DNA from: Flavisolibacter longurius
GTDB taxonomy: Bacteria > Bacteroidota > Bacteroidia > Chitinophagales > Chitinophagaceae
DNA length: 64,000 nucleotides
Direction of reading: 5' to 3'
Assembly: GCA_014163555.1 (NCBI GenBank)
Contig: JACJGO010000010.1
Location: 101,319 to 165,318, forward strand
In this document: piece after piece, positions 1 through 8,811 of the stretch
Layout of the letters: the number at the start of each line of letters is the position of its first letter
How positions within the stretch are numbered: position 1 is the first letter of the stretch
Position numbers and translations under genes: made by a program
Notes under the pieces: model-generated
Databases searched by the model: none
What the model saw: only the letters and a program-made list of their open reading frames with translations
Told to the model about the DNA's origin: nothing

Positions 1-183
1 GACCATCCCGGTTTTACCAATGCCTTCAGCAACATCAAATCCGAAAGACCTCAGTTTCTCTGCAATGAATTTCGCAGTTTGCGTTTCTTCCATTGCCAGT
101 TCCGGGTGTTGGTGCAGATGGTCCATCCACGCTTTCATTTCATTGTGGATGGCTTTTGTGCCTTGGATAAGGGTTGTGTTCAT
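1..183 (-). CDS. M20-family amidohydrolase/peptidase, N-terminal fragment
   Basis: The first 61 codons of a gene that leaves the window on the left. The ATG is at 183. The visible residues include HQHPELAMEE followed by FIAEKLRSFGF and a GIGKTGMV stretch, which is the usual N-terminus of M20D amidohydrolases of the hippurate/N-acyl-amino-acid hydrolase group. Members are cytoplasmic di-metal enzymes that cleave N-acyl or aminoacyl bonds; the metal ligands lie beyond the visible part. It is divergent from the next gene at 355. Family is confident, substrate unknown. Confidence 0.8.
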   Translation of the reverse strand, partial: MNTTLIQGTKAIHNEMKAWMDHLHQHPELAMEETQTAKFIAEKLRSFGFDVAEGIGKTGMV

Positions 184-354
184 TTTCAATAGTTGAATAG
201 GTAATATCGACAATACCTGACAAGTGGTTTATTCAGGTTTTATGTCACCATTGAAAGTACACAATGTTTCAGGATCGTTAGGGCTATTTGGTAGCAGCAA
301 GCATTGCGCACGGAGCAGCGCAAGAAAGTGTAAATTCAATGTTCAAATGCTACG

Positions 355-837
355 ATGAATCCTATTAACGTTTTGTTTCTGGCCTGCCTGTATTTTGCTT
401 CCGCTTCTGTTTCTATAAAAAGTTGCAGCAACCGAGTTAGGGCAACGAACAACGCTACCACCCCCATCACCAAAATAACCTACAGTACAACAGGTGGCAG
501 ATCGGGAAACTACGAAAGCCTGTCAGTTTCAGCCGACTCGCTGATTTATCTCCAGGCAAGGCGTGGCAATGAACAAGCCATACAACAGAAAACAGAGGAG
601 GCATTCTGGCACAAATTGACAGGTTCGATCAATCGGGAAGACTTTAAGCGAATTCAGAGTAACCCGGGCCGTTCGTTATACGATGGCATCGATTCTACCG
701 TATCGATTCATTATGGAGAAGAAATCCATACCGTTGTCAATGGAAGTGAAGATACCACAAACTACAAAAAAATAAAACCGCTTACCTCTTTATTAGAAGA
801 GAAGTTGGCAGGCCTGAGAACGAAAATTGTTTGGTAA
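355..837 (+). CDS. Hypothetical exported protein
   Basis: A 160-residue protein I do not recognise. It starts with a short hydrophobic segment (residues 4-20) that ends near a cysteine (KSC), so it may be a lipoprotein or periplasmic protein, although the lipobox is poor. The remainder is polar and soluble, with a region (about residues 43-70) rich in Ser, Gly and Leu and a charged C-terminus. The start is an ATG without a clear ribosome site. No link to the neighbouring protease is evident beyond shared strand and about 190 bases of spacing. Confidence 0.55.
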   Translation: MNPINVLFLACLYFASASVSIKSCSNRVRATNNATTPITKITYSTTGGRSGNYESLSVSADSLIYLQARRGNEQAIQQKTEEAFWHKLTGSINREDFKRIQSNPGRSLYDGIDSTVSIHYGEEIHTVVNGSEDTTNYKKIKPLTSLLEEKLAGLRTKIVW

Positions 838-1026
838 GAAAGGCCAGTTTCACCCAACCCATAAATAAAATTTTGGTTAGGAAAAATATTTTATATTTAG
901 TTTCTATCGCGTCATGGGTCGGCAATAGCCAAACGCTTCCTGCTTATAAAGGCGGGCCTTTCCTAAATAAAATCAATTCATTCAGGCACCTCTTAAACAT
1001 CCATTTATTCACGAGAAAAAAAAATT

Positions 1027-3993
1027 ATGAGAAAATTTTTACTCCTTACTTTTTTGTTGGCTGTCATCTCCACGTCTGCTTTTTCACAAGCCGACAGGTT
1101 CTGGTCACCAAACAACTCCAATCGTAGTCGCATTGTAACGGATAAAGCGGTGGCGCGGCTGAGTTATCCAAAAGACTTCAGATTATTCAATTTGGATCTC
1201 CCCTCCTTACGGCAGGAATTGATGTCGGTTGTGGGAACAAGACGGGTGAAAACATCCACCATCATTACTATACCGAACGCTGATGGCGGCATCGAACAAT
1301 TTGAAATAATGGAAGCGTCGAATTTTGAACCCGACCTGCAAGCCAGGTTCCCGGAGATCAGGGCCTATACCGGCAAAGGCATAACGGATAAGTATGCCAC
1401 TCTGAAGCTGAGTATTTCTCCCGCAGGGGTTCAAACCATGGTGTTCCGAACCGAAAAGGAAAATGAATTCATTGAGCCTTATTCGCAGGACCATACGGTT
1501 TATTCGGTGTACAAAGCACAAAGGGAGAAAGGAAACCTGCCCTGGACCTGCACAACGGATGACAAGCAGATGATGGAAGATGTAAACGCAAAAGTTTCGG
1601 CGAACGCCCTGGCAAGAGGATCGTCAACTGGACAATTGAAAACCCTACGCCTGGCACAATCCTGTAATGGGGAATATGCCAACTATTTTGGTGCAACCAG
1701 TTCTGCGGATGTCAGTAAAGTATTGGCTGCTTTTAATGCAACGCTTACCCGTTGCAACGGCGTTTTTGAACGGGACCTGGCCTTGCACCTGAATCTTATT
1801 GCCAGCACAACGTCCGTTATTTATTACAATCCCTCCACGGACCCATACACAACGCTTTCAAGCTGGAACCTGCAACTGCAAAGAACCCTGACTAATGTCA
1901 TCGGGAATGCCAATTATGATATTGGCCATATGTTTGGCGCTTCGGGCGGCGGAGGCAATGCCGGATGCATCGGCTGTGTTTGTGTTGATCCCGCTACCAG
2001 CAATTCACTGGGAAAAGGGTCCGGAATTACCTCTCCTGCTGATGGTGTTCCCAAGGGTGACAATTTTGATATTGATTACGTGGCACATGAAATCGGCCAC
2101 CAGTTGGGCGCCAATCATACTTTCTCCATGTCGCTGGAGGGTACCGGGCAAAACAAGGAAGTAGGTTCCGGCATTACAGTTATGGGATACGCAGGCATCA
2201 CCAGCCAGGATGTAGCACCGCATTCCATTGACATTTTTCATGCCACCTCCATTGCACAGATACAGGCCAATCTTACCAACAAAACTTGTGCGGCTCCTTT
2301 AGACATCACAGCAAATAATGCAGCCCCTGTGATTGGTGCGGTAATCAATTACACCATCCCGATCAGTACGCCTTTTGCACTAACCGCTTCCGCAACCGAT
2401 GCAAACGGCGATGCGCTGACCTATTGCTGGGAACAAAATGACAATGCTACTACTTCCGGCACCAGCAGTGTGGCTTCACCGACAAAAACAACAGGTCCGA
2501 ACTGGCTATCCTTCCCTCCTTCACCTTCCCCGACGAGGAGTTTTCCCAGGCTGTCGACCATTCTTTCCGGTTTGATGGTGACGCCTCCCCTATCGGGTGG
2601 TGATGCGGGAGCCAACATAGAAGCCCTGAGTTCTGTTTCGCGAACGCTGAACTTCCGGTTAACGGTCAGGGATAATCATCCCTACAGCTCAACGGCTCCA
2701 GTTGCTGTGGGTCAAACAGCGTATTTCGATATGGTGGTGAATGTGACTAACACGGCAGGCCCGTTCCGGGTAACAGCACCAAATACAAATGTTAGCTGGC
2801 CTGCAGGCGGTTCCGCAACCGTGACATGGGACGTCAATAACACCAATACTGGTACAGTCAATTGTGCCGCAGTCAATATCTTACTTTCAACCGACGGCGG
2901 AAACACATTTCCTACCGTTTTAGTCGCTTCTACACCGAATGATGGTTCGCAGGTTATTGCAGTTCCTTCCACACCGGGTGCAACCAACCGGGTTAAAGTA
3001 GAGGCCGTTGGAAATATTTTCTTTGATATTTCCAATACAAACTTTACCATTGGCCAAGCGGCGGCATGCGGAGATCCTGTAGGATTAACGGCAACCTCAA
3101 TCACGCAAACTTCTGCCACGGTAAGCTGGAACGCAGTCAACAGTGGCACGTATACGGTAGAATATAAATCCGCATCTGCTTCTTCGTGGACGACAGTTAT
3201 CACAGGTTTAACAACGACGTCAATTAACTTAACGGGTTTAACACCCAATACCGAGTACGACTGTCGGGTTAGAGCAACCTGCACATCCGGGACCGGAAAT
3301 TATGTGGTGGCGAAATTTACCACAGCCAGCGCGGCATCGACCTGTCCTGGTTCACTTGATGGCATCAACAATGGAACAGTGTCAGATGCCGCCACAATAC
3401 TCCTGAACACGGACGTTTATGGCCTTATCAACGTGAAGGGTGATAATGATTATTATAAGTTTGTGCCAACTACCAGTGGTCCCATCACCATTTCCCTGGC
3501 GTCATTGCCTGCAGATTACCAGTTGAGTTTATTGGGTAGCGATGGTAAAACTGTTATCCAATCATCAACGAATAGCGGAACGACCAGCGAGAGCATTATT
3601 GAAGATGTTGCTGCCAACACCACGTACTATGCAAGGGTTTATCCGAGAAACAACGGGGCAATGAACGCAAGTAGTTGTTATACATTACGGGTGCAGTCCG
3701 GAACAGCCGCCAGGATGTCAACTGAAAGTGTAGTAACCGGCAATGGGTTGAATGTATCGCCAAATCCTGCAGGCTCAAGAGCAAGACTTGCCTTTACAAG
3801 CCCAGCGAGTGGAACGGCTACCCTCTCCGTCTTCGATCAATCCGGTGCTGTTGTATTACGGAAAAAACTTGCAGTGAGTCCAGGAAACAATAACCATGAT
3901 CTGGATCTGAGCAGCCTTGCAAACGGTTCCTATTTTATCAGACTGCAATCTGGTGCAACCGTGCAAATGACCAGACTTGTGGTTGCGAAATAA
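1027..3993 (+). CDS. Secreted zinc metalloprotease with FN3, PPC and T9SS sorting domain
   Basis: 988 residues. In order: signal peptide (1-20, ending SAFSQA); a propeptide-like region to about 190; a reprolysin/metzincin-type catalytic domain with HEIGHQLGANH (His354, Glu355, His358, His364), where the extended HExxHxxGxxH motif supplies three zinc ligands; Ig-like segments rich in Thr and Ser (about 440-670); a fibronectin type III domain (about 680-770, beginning CGDPVGL); a PPC-like beta domain (about 795-890); and a C-terminal T9SS type A sorting domain (about 905-988) with SPNP, FDQSG and a final RLVVAK. The last part predicts export through type IX secretion and cell-surface or extracellular location. 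Domain order is typical of Bacteroidota secreted proteases. A strong terminator follows directly. The protein substrate cannot be inferred. Confidence 0.93.
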   Translation: MRKFLLLTFLLAVISTSAFSQADRFWSPNNSNRSRIVTDKAVARLSYPKDFRLFNLDLPSLRQELMSVVGTRRVKTSTIITIPNADGGIEQFEIMEASNFEPDLQARFPEIRAYTGKGITDKYATLKLSISPAGVQTMVFRTEKENEFIEPYSQDHTVYSVYKAQREKGNLPWTCTTDDKQMMEDVNAKVSANALARGSSTGQLKTLRLAQSCNGEYANYFGATSSADVSKVLAAFNATLTRCNGVFERDLALHLNLIASTTSVIYYNPSTDPYTTLSSWNLQLQRTLTNVIGNANYDIGHMFGASGGGGNAGCIGCVCVDPATSNSLGKGSGITSPADGVPKGDNFDIDYVAHEIGHQLGANHTFSMSLEGTGQNKEVGSGITVMGYAGITSQDVAPHSIDIFHATSIAQIQANLTNKTCAAPLDITANNAAPVIGAVINYTIPISTPFALTASATDANGDALTYCWEQNDNATTSGTSSVASPTKTTGPNWLSFPPSPSPTRSFPRLSTILSGLMVTPPLSGGDAGANIEALSSVSRTLNFRLTVRDNHPYSSTAPVAVGQTAYFDMVVNVTNTAGPFRVTAPNTNVSWPAGGSATVTWDVNNTNTGTVNCAAVNILLSTDGGNTFPTVLVASTPNDGSQVIAVPSTPGATNRVKVEAVGNIFFDISNTNFTIGQAAACGDPVGLTATSITQTSATVSWNAVNSGTYTVEYKSASASSWTTVITGLTTTSINLTGLTPNTEYDCRVRATCTSGTGNYVVAKFTTASAASTCPGSLDGINNGTVSDAATILLNTDVYGLINVKGDNDYYKFVPTTSGPITISLASLPADYQLSLLGSDGKTVIQSSTNSGTTSESIIEDVAANTTYYARVYPRNNGAMNASSCYTLRVQSGTAARMSTESVVTGNGLNVSPNPAGSRARLAFTSPASGTATLSVFDQSGAVVLRKKLAVSPGNNNHDLDLSSLANGSYFIRLQSGATVQMTRLVVAK

Positions 3994-4006
3994 AGCAGAC
4001 AGCAAT

Positions 4007-4044
4007 AAAGCAAAAGAGGTTGCCCTGGCAACCTCTTTTGCTTT
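4007..4044 (+). terminator. Rho-independent terminator after the T9SS protease
   Basis: A perfect 18-bp stem (4007-4024 pairs with 4027-4044) with a two-base loop, GC core GGTTGCC/GGCAACC and an A-rich/T-rich base. It begins 13 bases after the protease stop codon. The symmetrical A and T flanks could also act on the minus strand and stop the MgtC-like gene's transcript. A diverged copy of this 3' end lies near 21.32-21.38 kb. Confidence 0.9.
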
Positions 4045-4321
4045 TATGTCTATTTGCTTGGGTTAGCAACACCAGCGATGATTGTTGAAAACTTAGTTTT
4101 CTTTCCCGTTTATCATTCGCTCAGCACCATTGGAATAATAGATCAATGAAACACAGCTTGTATAGCAGGTTATATACGTCACCACTACGTTGTCTAGTAA
4201 TTTTGAATTCTTATTAAATAAATAACCAGATTTCCAACGTTAGGTTGAGGCTATAAGTATCTGAAAGTTGTAGGAATTTTCGCCGGTTTTAGCAACACCA
4301 GTTCTTTACAGGTTGAGAGTT

Positions 4322-4969
4322 TTATTTGTTATGATAATAGAATTCTTCAATTGTTTCCATGGTGACCAGCCGTTCATCCAGTTTGTCAAATTGTTTTTGG
4401 TTACCACTTACCTGTAGAACAGCTAACAGTTTACCACCGCTTTTATTCATCATCACTCGTTTGTACTTGATGCCGTCACGTTTCAATCCTTCTTCCAATT
4501 GGTAAATCTGGTTGACTTCTTTACCTGTAAAAGTCAGGGTAATGATCTTGGTGTGTTTTAACTGCTCAATTACACCTTCTATCCTGCTAAAAACAGTAAG
4601 GACCAATAAGGTAAGAAGAGTGAGACAAAACGCAAGCAGATGATAGCCTTTCCCAGTTGCCATTCCAATGCCTGCTGTGGTCCAGATGACGGCTGCTGTG
4701 GTTAAGCCCAAAACCGAAAGCCTATCCTTAAAAATAACACCGGCACCAATAAAGCCAATACCGGTAATGATATTGGCTGCTATGCGATCATCGCTTCCTG
4801 TGCCATGCCGTGAAACAAGCGTAAAAATGGTTGAGCCAAGACAGATGAGAATTATGGTTCGAAAGCCTGCCGACTTGTTGCTATACTCCCGTTCAAAGCC
4901 AATGATGCTTCCGCACAAAATGGACACCAGGATGCTGAACATATCTTCGGTTTCAAGCAAGATTTCCAT
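4322..4969 (-). CDS. MgtC/SapB-family membrane protein
   Basis: About 215 residues from the ATG at 4969, where the recognisable family start MEILLETED lies; an upstream in-frame ATG at 5023 would add 18 atypical residues. The N-terminal two thirds hold four to five membrane segments with the family signatures GFEREYSNKSAGFRT, GIGFIGAGVIF and GLTTAAVIWTTAGIG. The C-terminal 75 residues are a soluble ACT-like domain. MgtC-type proteins are inner-membrane proteins tied to magnesium limitation, ATP synthase modulation and intracellular survival in pathogens; in environmental bacteria the role is unclear. No magnesium riboswitch is visible upstream. Confidence 0.9.
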   Translation of the reverse strand: MEILLETEDMFSILVSILCGSIIGFEREYSNKSAGFRTIILICLGSTIFTLVSRHGTGSDDRIAANIITGIGFIGAGVIFKDRLSVLGLTTAAVIWTTAGIGMATGKGYHLLAFCLTLLTLLVLTVFSRIEGVIEQLKHTKIITLTFTGKEVNQIYQLEEGLKRDGIKYKRVMMNKSGGKLLAVLQVSGNQKQFDKLDERLVTMETIEEFYYHNK

Positions 4970-5655
4970 AGATGCCAATGCTCCTTTGGTACAAAAAAAT
5001 GCTTTTCCGGCAACAAAACGCAATCCTAAATTAACCGGGTTTATTGGTCGTCAATAATTTCCAGTTTTTCCTATACTATCCTTACCAGTTTTTCAAGTCA
5101 TCTTTTCTTTACATGATTACATTCAAAAGTGAATCAATTCGATTTACCGTCAATGTCATACATGACCACAAACAGTAACGCTAAATCATTGAATATACAT
5201 TCATTGGCCAGCACATAGAACACTACAAATCGATGATACGAAACAAACCCTCACCGAAATCAGCAACCTCCTCTTTCTGTTGAAAGAAATCGGCAGAGAA
5301 GGGCTTTCTTTTTATTGTCCTCAATTGGCATTTTGATTTCAGAAAAGCATTGACTATGTAAGAAGGGCATGTAGAATTTGGATTTGTGCTTCTCAATTTA
5401 CAAAGTGAACATTCAATTATTGCATCTGCAACCGTAAGGAGCTAGCACCAATACTTTCACAAGGAAGAAGGGGAAACTGGAAAATCATTCTTGCTTTCGA
5501 GCCGCCTGCCTGGATTTTGCAATACAATCAAAAACCCGTCTCTCTTAGCAGAGATAATGATTAACAGCGGGTTAAAGCAGGAAGGAAGTAATGATTCAAC
5601 GTTAGAACAAAACAGTTCTTGGCATCAAGGCAGGAAATTTGCAAAGGCAATCAGT
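4970..5655. other. Gap; possible short coding relic
   Basis: No confident gene. An open stretch at 5229-5336 on the plus strand reads as an amphipathic 35-residue segment (contains DTKQTLTEISNLL and KEIGREGL) without a start codon in frame, which could be a relic of a small gene. The rest looks non-coding and AT-rich. Confidence 0.3.
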
Positions 5656-5820
5656 ATGAAAAAGTTTACACATATACCAATCTTACTTTTTGTTTTTTCA
5701 GTAATGTTTTCTTCCTGTGAACTGATTGGAGATATTTTTCAGGCAGGCCTTGTGGTTGGGATCATCGTAGTGGTCGTTATATTGGCCCTGATCATTTGGC
5801 TGTTGAGAAAGATTTTTTAA
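5656..5820 (+). CDS. Small lipoprotein with one membrane segment
   Basis: 54 residues from the ATG at 5656; the reading frame is open further upstream, but the sequence before MKKFTHIPILLF is not protein-like. The N-terminus is a lipoprotein signal with lipobox VMFSSC, and the C-terminal half (about residues 30-50) is a strongly hydrophobic Val/Ile-rich helix ending in Arg-Lys. So the mature protein would be a short peptide tethered at both ends, or a membrane peptide. Such peptides are common and uncharacterised in Bacteroidota. No function can be given. Confidence 0.6.
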   Translation: MKKFTHIPILLFVFSVMFSSCELIGDIFQAGLVVGIIVVVVILALIIWLLRKIF

Positions 5821-6011
5821 CAGTCTCTACCATCTGGTTACAGCTAGTTATCAAACCACAGATGCCTGGTCTGATTGGAAAAATTGATTCTTTCTAGGCT
5901 CTACATGATTTCAGGCAGCAAACCGCGTTGTATTTGGAGCAATGATTTTTAAAATCTGGTGGTGGGCAAGATCCATATAGGTCGTGCCTCATTATATTTG
6001 ACCCAGCGATT

Positions 6012-6242
6012 ATGATAACAAATACCCTATCAGTTACGGCCTGCCTTGTCAATGGCACTGAATTTCCGATTCTTACCCAATCCCCTCCCGAGGTAGCTTT
6101 AGCAGAGTACTTTTGCCCGGATGTACACCCACGAGTGGAATACCTGGTGATTGAAGTGGCTACAGTAGAAGGAAAGCGGGTAAAACTGCAGATATCACCT
6201 GATAATATCCAGGCTTTTTTTGAAGGAAATGGGGCTATTTAG
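6012..6242 (+). CDS. Small hypothetical protein
   Basis: 76 residues, ATG start, no signal peptide or membrane segment. The composition is protein-like, with alternating beta-strand-type stretches (VEYLVIEVAT, KRVKLQIS) and an acidic middle. I do not recognise the family. It stands alone between two unrelated genes; an inverted repeat (ATAGCT/AGCTAT) follows about 20 bases after the stop but has no clear T tract. Confidence 0.5.
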   Translation: MITNTLSVTACLVNGTEFPILTQSPPEVALAEYFCPDVHPRVEYLVIEVATVEGKRVKLQISPDNIQAFFEGNGAI

Positions 6243-6315
6243 CGTCGTATTGTGAAATTATAGCTTGATTGAGCTATATCACTCCTCCTATCAATAAGAA
6301 TCTCCATTAATACCC

Positions 6316-6777
6316 TCATTGAAAAGCTGTGTACCGTCCGTTTACGCAGTACTGCCCTTTGATGGCCTCAGGTTCTCGCCAGTCCAGTTGAAGCAGGATG
6401 CTATGCAGGGCTGCGGTGAATTCCGAATAGGAAGGCGATTTAAGCAAAAACAGGTGCGCCCCCATCTCATATGCAGTTTGAATATTGGCAGGTCGGTTCG
6501 TGGAAGAAAAAGCCACTACTGGCAGGTCTTTCAAAATTTCATTTTCTCTTATTTCAACGAGGCATTCCAGACCGTTTTTGTAAGGCATCTCCAGGTCAAG
6601 AAATAAAATGTCGGGTATATAATGTTGAAGAAGGGCCATCAGTTCCTTGCCGTTGGAAACACATTCAACCTTGATCGCAGGTGCAATTTGCCTGACGACA
6701 GTGCAAAATACCTCACAATCATCACTATCGTCGTCTGCAAGTAAGAGGGTTTGTATCGGAATGATTTGTTCATTCAT
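6316..6777 (-). CDS. Single-domain response regulator
   Basis: 153 residues from the ATG at 6777 (MNEQIIPIQTLLLADDD); an upstream GTG-type extension is not conserved-looking. It is a CheY-like receiver with the acidic pair in LLLADDDSDD, phospho-acceptor Asp61 in LFLDLEMP, the conserved Ser in VVAFSS and Lys in LLKSP. There is no output domain, only a short tail of about 20 residues. Regulators of this REC-only type in Bacteroidota usually work with PAS-rich hybrid or orphan kinases; the triple-PAS kinase at 8.8-10.7 kb is a candidate partner by proximity only. Confidence 0.88.
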   Translation of the reverse strand: MNEQIIPIQTLLLADDDSDDCEVFCTVVRQIAPAIKVECVSNGKELMALLQHYIPDILFLDLEMPYKNGLECLVEIRENEILKDLPVVAFSSTNRPANIQTAYEMGAHLFLLKSPSYSEFTAALHSILLQLDWREPEAIKGQYCVNGRYTAFQ

Positions 6778-7283
6778 GGTTACAGGTATGGACAAATCGG
6801 TTTTAATTACGTTTAATAATGAACCCTGCAAATGTAGACAAAATTCAAAATGTGCAGACGCCAAAATCGGATGAGGAGAAATCTGGCCAAAACTAAAGTT
6901 TGCAATAGAAAAAGGGTGGCCTTAGCGTTTGCAAAAGATTGTTTCAGCATTTGTTTGATGGAAAATGGGTTTCCATACGATATTAAATTTTACACAAGGC
7001 TGCATCTGCATGCGGCTTTTTTGTTTTGATATCCCATAAGCTTGATCGTAGATTTCCGATTGACAATGCACGGAGCTTTTTCTATTTTCACCCCGAAGTT
7101 GACTGTACACAGATCCAATTCCTTTGAAAAGTAGTTCCGACTACCCTAGTACTGTTAGAGGTTCCGTCCAAGAACCTTCTTTGCTGTGCAGGACCACCCC
7201 TAGCGGTCAACTTTCTTTTCAATCTTAGTCTTGTAAATATTATTTGAACCCAGATTTTATTTTAAACCAATCCGTACTCAAAC
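6778..7283. other. Intergenic gap
   Basis: About 500 bases with no supportable gene. It contains the hairpin at 6999-7022; nothing else recognisable was seen. Confidence 0.4.
6999..7022 (+). terminator. Terminator-like hairpin without an obvious gene
   Basis: A seven-pair stem (6999-7005 with 7010-7016, one G-T pair), a four-base loop and six T residues. No recognisable coding gene lies upstream on this strand, so it could end a small RNA or a very short transcript. Confidence 0.5.
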
Positions 7284-7418
7284 ATGAAACACGTTCAATC
7301 CCTGCTAACCGGTAACACGCCACTGAAAACGGCTCTTGTGCTGTTGAGCTTTTTTGCTGCTTCCCTTTTGATGGCAGTCCTTACGGTGGCAGCTGTTGTA
7401 AAGTGGCTGGTAGCCTAA
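7284..7418 (+). CDS. 44-residue membrane peptide
   Basis: An ATG-initiated 44-codon frame encoding a short basic N-terminus (MKHVQSLLTG) and one long hydrophobic helix (about residues 17-42, with LLSFFAAS and AVVKWLVA). A good terminator begins 24 bases after the stop, which supports it being a real, independently transcribed gene. The function is unknown; single-helix peptides of this size are often membrane-complex subunits or stress peptides. Confidence 0.5.
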   Translation: MKHVQSLLTGNTPLKTALVLLSFFAASLLMAVLTVAAVVKWLVA

Positions 7419-7441
7419 AACCCCTACCCTTTATGCACGGA

Positions 7442-7473
7442 GCATGGTCTGGTAAGCTGGCCATGCTTTTTTA
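7442..7473 (+). terminator. Rho-independent terminator after the small membrane peptide
   Basis: Stem GCATGG (7442-7447) with CCATGC (7461-7466), 13-base loop, followed by a run of six T. Confidence 0.7.
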
Positions 7474-7554
7474 TTTCCAAAATAAAAATAGAGCTCTGTT
7501 TAACCAGAGAGTTGTAGGTGAAATGCGTACCATTGTTACAGGTGAATTTGCGGA

Positions 7555-7803
7555 TTATTCTTCCTCATCAATATACCAACCTTTGTTGCGGTAAAAGTCT
7601 TTCAGATAATGCACAGGGTCTGCGGGTTGGTGCAGCATCAACCGGGTATGCCCGATGGTTTGCAGCGAATCAGAAATCGTGTTATTTACATTGTTATAGG
7701 TTGGACTTCGCAAGGGTTTTACTTCTACTTCGTATCCCTGTACCGTCACATGATAAGATGTAAAGTTCTTACTGATAATAAACTGGTTCTCTCCCTTTGT
7801 CAC
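7555..7803 (-). CDS. Hypothetical protein, probably 5'-damaged
   Basis: The annotated start is a GTG at 7803, giving 82 residues ending KGWYIDEEE. The frame continues upstream as protein-like sequence (contains YKHAADYTRFEFYKNF) to position 7896 with no start codon, then meets an in-frame TGA at 7897-7899. Beyond the TGA the same frame runs to an ATG at 7989. The coding-like stretch without an initiator suggests either a nonsense mutation or an older truncated gene. I do not recognise the family; residues are polar with no membrane segment. Confidence 0.4.
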   Translation of the reverse strand: MTKGENQFIISKNFTSYHVTVQGYEVEVKPLRSPTYNNVNNTISDSLQTIGHTRLMLHQPADPVHYLKDFYRNKGWYIDEEE

Positions 7804-8229
7804 TGTGCACGATTTTAGTAAAGATAACCTTTCATTGATGATGGAGAAGTTCTTATAAAATTCGAACCTGGTGTAATCAGCAGCATGTTTATAACCTCAG
7901 CTATTGTATATACTGGAATTCTTCACAATGCGTTTAATATGCAGGAAGAAATCGAACAAGAAAGACAGCACCACTAAATCCTCATGCATACAAATACATC
8001 TTCAAATACTTTTTCCTTGGATGAGAAGGCGCCAGCATTCGTAAAATTATCAGTTGGGAAATAATATTGCTGTCGTTTCGTGAGATGAATGAGCAGTTGT
8101 TACACAGATACTTTCTGAGTGTTACGAATAAGAAACAATCAGTACTGCAGCCAGATTGGTTATTCTTGGCGTTATAATATCAGCTGGTTTGCCAGGCTAA
8201 TCCAAAGCGCTTTCCAGGATGTATTTAAA

Positions 8230-8547
8230 ATGGAAATTGATTTAAGCACTCTTTGTAGAAGTCCTCACGGTTTGCTTAGCTTTACCAATAAATCTTTTAT
8301 GACCTTCCCTGTACATGTATTCTACTTAAATCAGGACAACACCTATGATTGTGAAACCACTGACGGTCTGCATTTCATTTGCCGGCTCCGTTCCGCACAG
8401 CACAATGAACCATCTGGTGCACCACCGGAAGAAGTTAGGTTGACAAAAGGAGCTGAAGGCCATCATGGTGAACCTGGGCATTATAAAGTGCAACTGCATG
8501 CGGATTTAATGGCAGGCATTGAAGACTTTCTTCGTAAAGATGTATAA
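8230..8547 (+). CDS. Hypothetical protein
   Basis: 105 residues from the ATG at 8230; the frame is open to a GTG at 8119, but that part is not convincing. The protein is soluble with beta-type stretches (PVHVFYLNQD, GLHFICRL), a charged linker rich in Pro, Glu and Gly, and an amphipathic C-terminus (GIEDFLRKD). No family recognised. A terminator follows about 105 bases downstream. Confidence 0.5.
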   Translation: MEIDLSTLCRSPHGLLSFTNKSFMTFPVHVFYLNQDNTYDCETTDGLHFICRLRSAQHNEPSGAPPEEVRLTKGAEGHHGEPGHYKVQLHADLMAGIEDFLRKDV

Positions 8548-8651
8548 GGGGGCAGAAACCGGGATGGCTCCATATGTACTACCATAAGAGGGAGGTTAAA
8601 AAATTCAAAATCAGGTACACTGGAATGGCCGTCAAAATGACCCTGTAAATT

Positions 8652-8683
8652 GGCAAAGGGTAGTCTTTGCCGTATTATTTTTC
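8652..8683 (+). terminator. Rho-independent terminator
   Basis: Stem GGCAAAG (8652-8658) with CTTTGCC (8665-8671), six-base loop, T-rich tail interrupted by one A. It follows the gene ending at 8547. Confidence 0.7.
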
Positions 8684-8693
8684 GCTACTGACT

Positions 8694-8720
8694 GCAGGCG
8701 ATTTCTTGCCTGCATTTTTA
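8694..8720 (+). terminator. Second tandem terminator hairpin
   Basis: Stem GCAGGC (8694-8699) with GCCTGC (8708-8713), eight-base loop, then ATTTTTA. It backs up the preceding hairpin between convergent genes. Confidence 0.55.
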
Positions 8721-8766
8721 TGAAAGATTCGGTAAGAATATTTTATTCGTGCTTTGCTTTCTGATC

Positions 8767-8796
8767 AAAAAAGACCGGTGAAACTTTCCAGACCGG
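8767..8796 (-). terminator. Terminator of the histidine kinase gene
   Basis: On the minus strand, CCGGT and ACCGG form a short stem with a 12-base loop, followed by TCTTTTTT. It begins about 15 bases after the kinase stop codon. The stem is only five pairs, so strength is uncertain. Confidence 0.5.
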
Positions 8797-8811
8797 CATG
8801 TGCAGATAGCA

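Noticed and set aside
831..1127. 98-residue frame between the first orphan gene and the protease
   Set aside because: Overlaps the protease signal peptide in another frame; the protease start and signal are clear.
2712..3284. 190-residue frame antisense to the T9SS protease
   Set aside because: Shadow of the FN3/Ig-like repeats on the coding strand.
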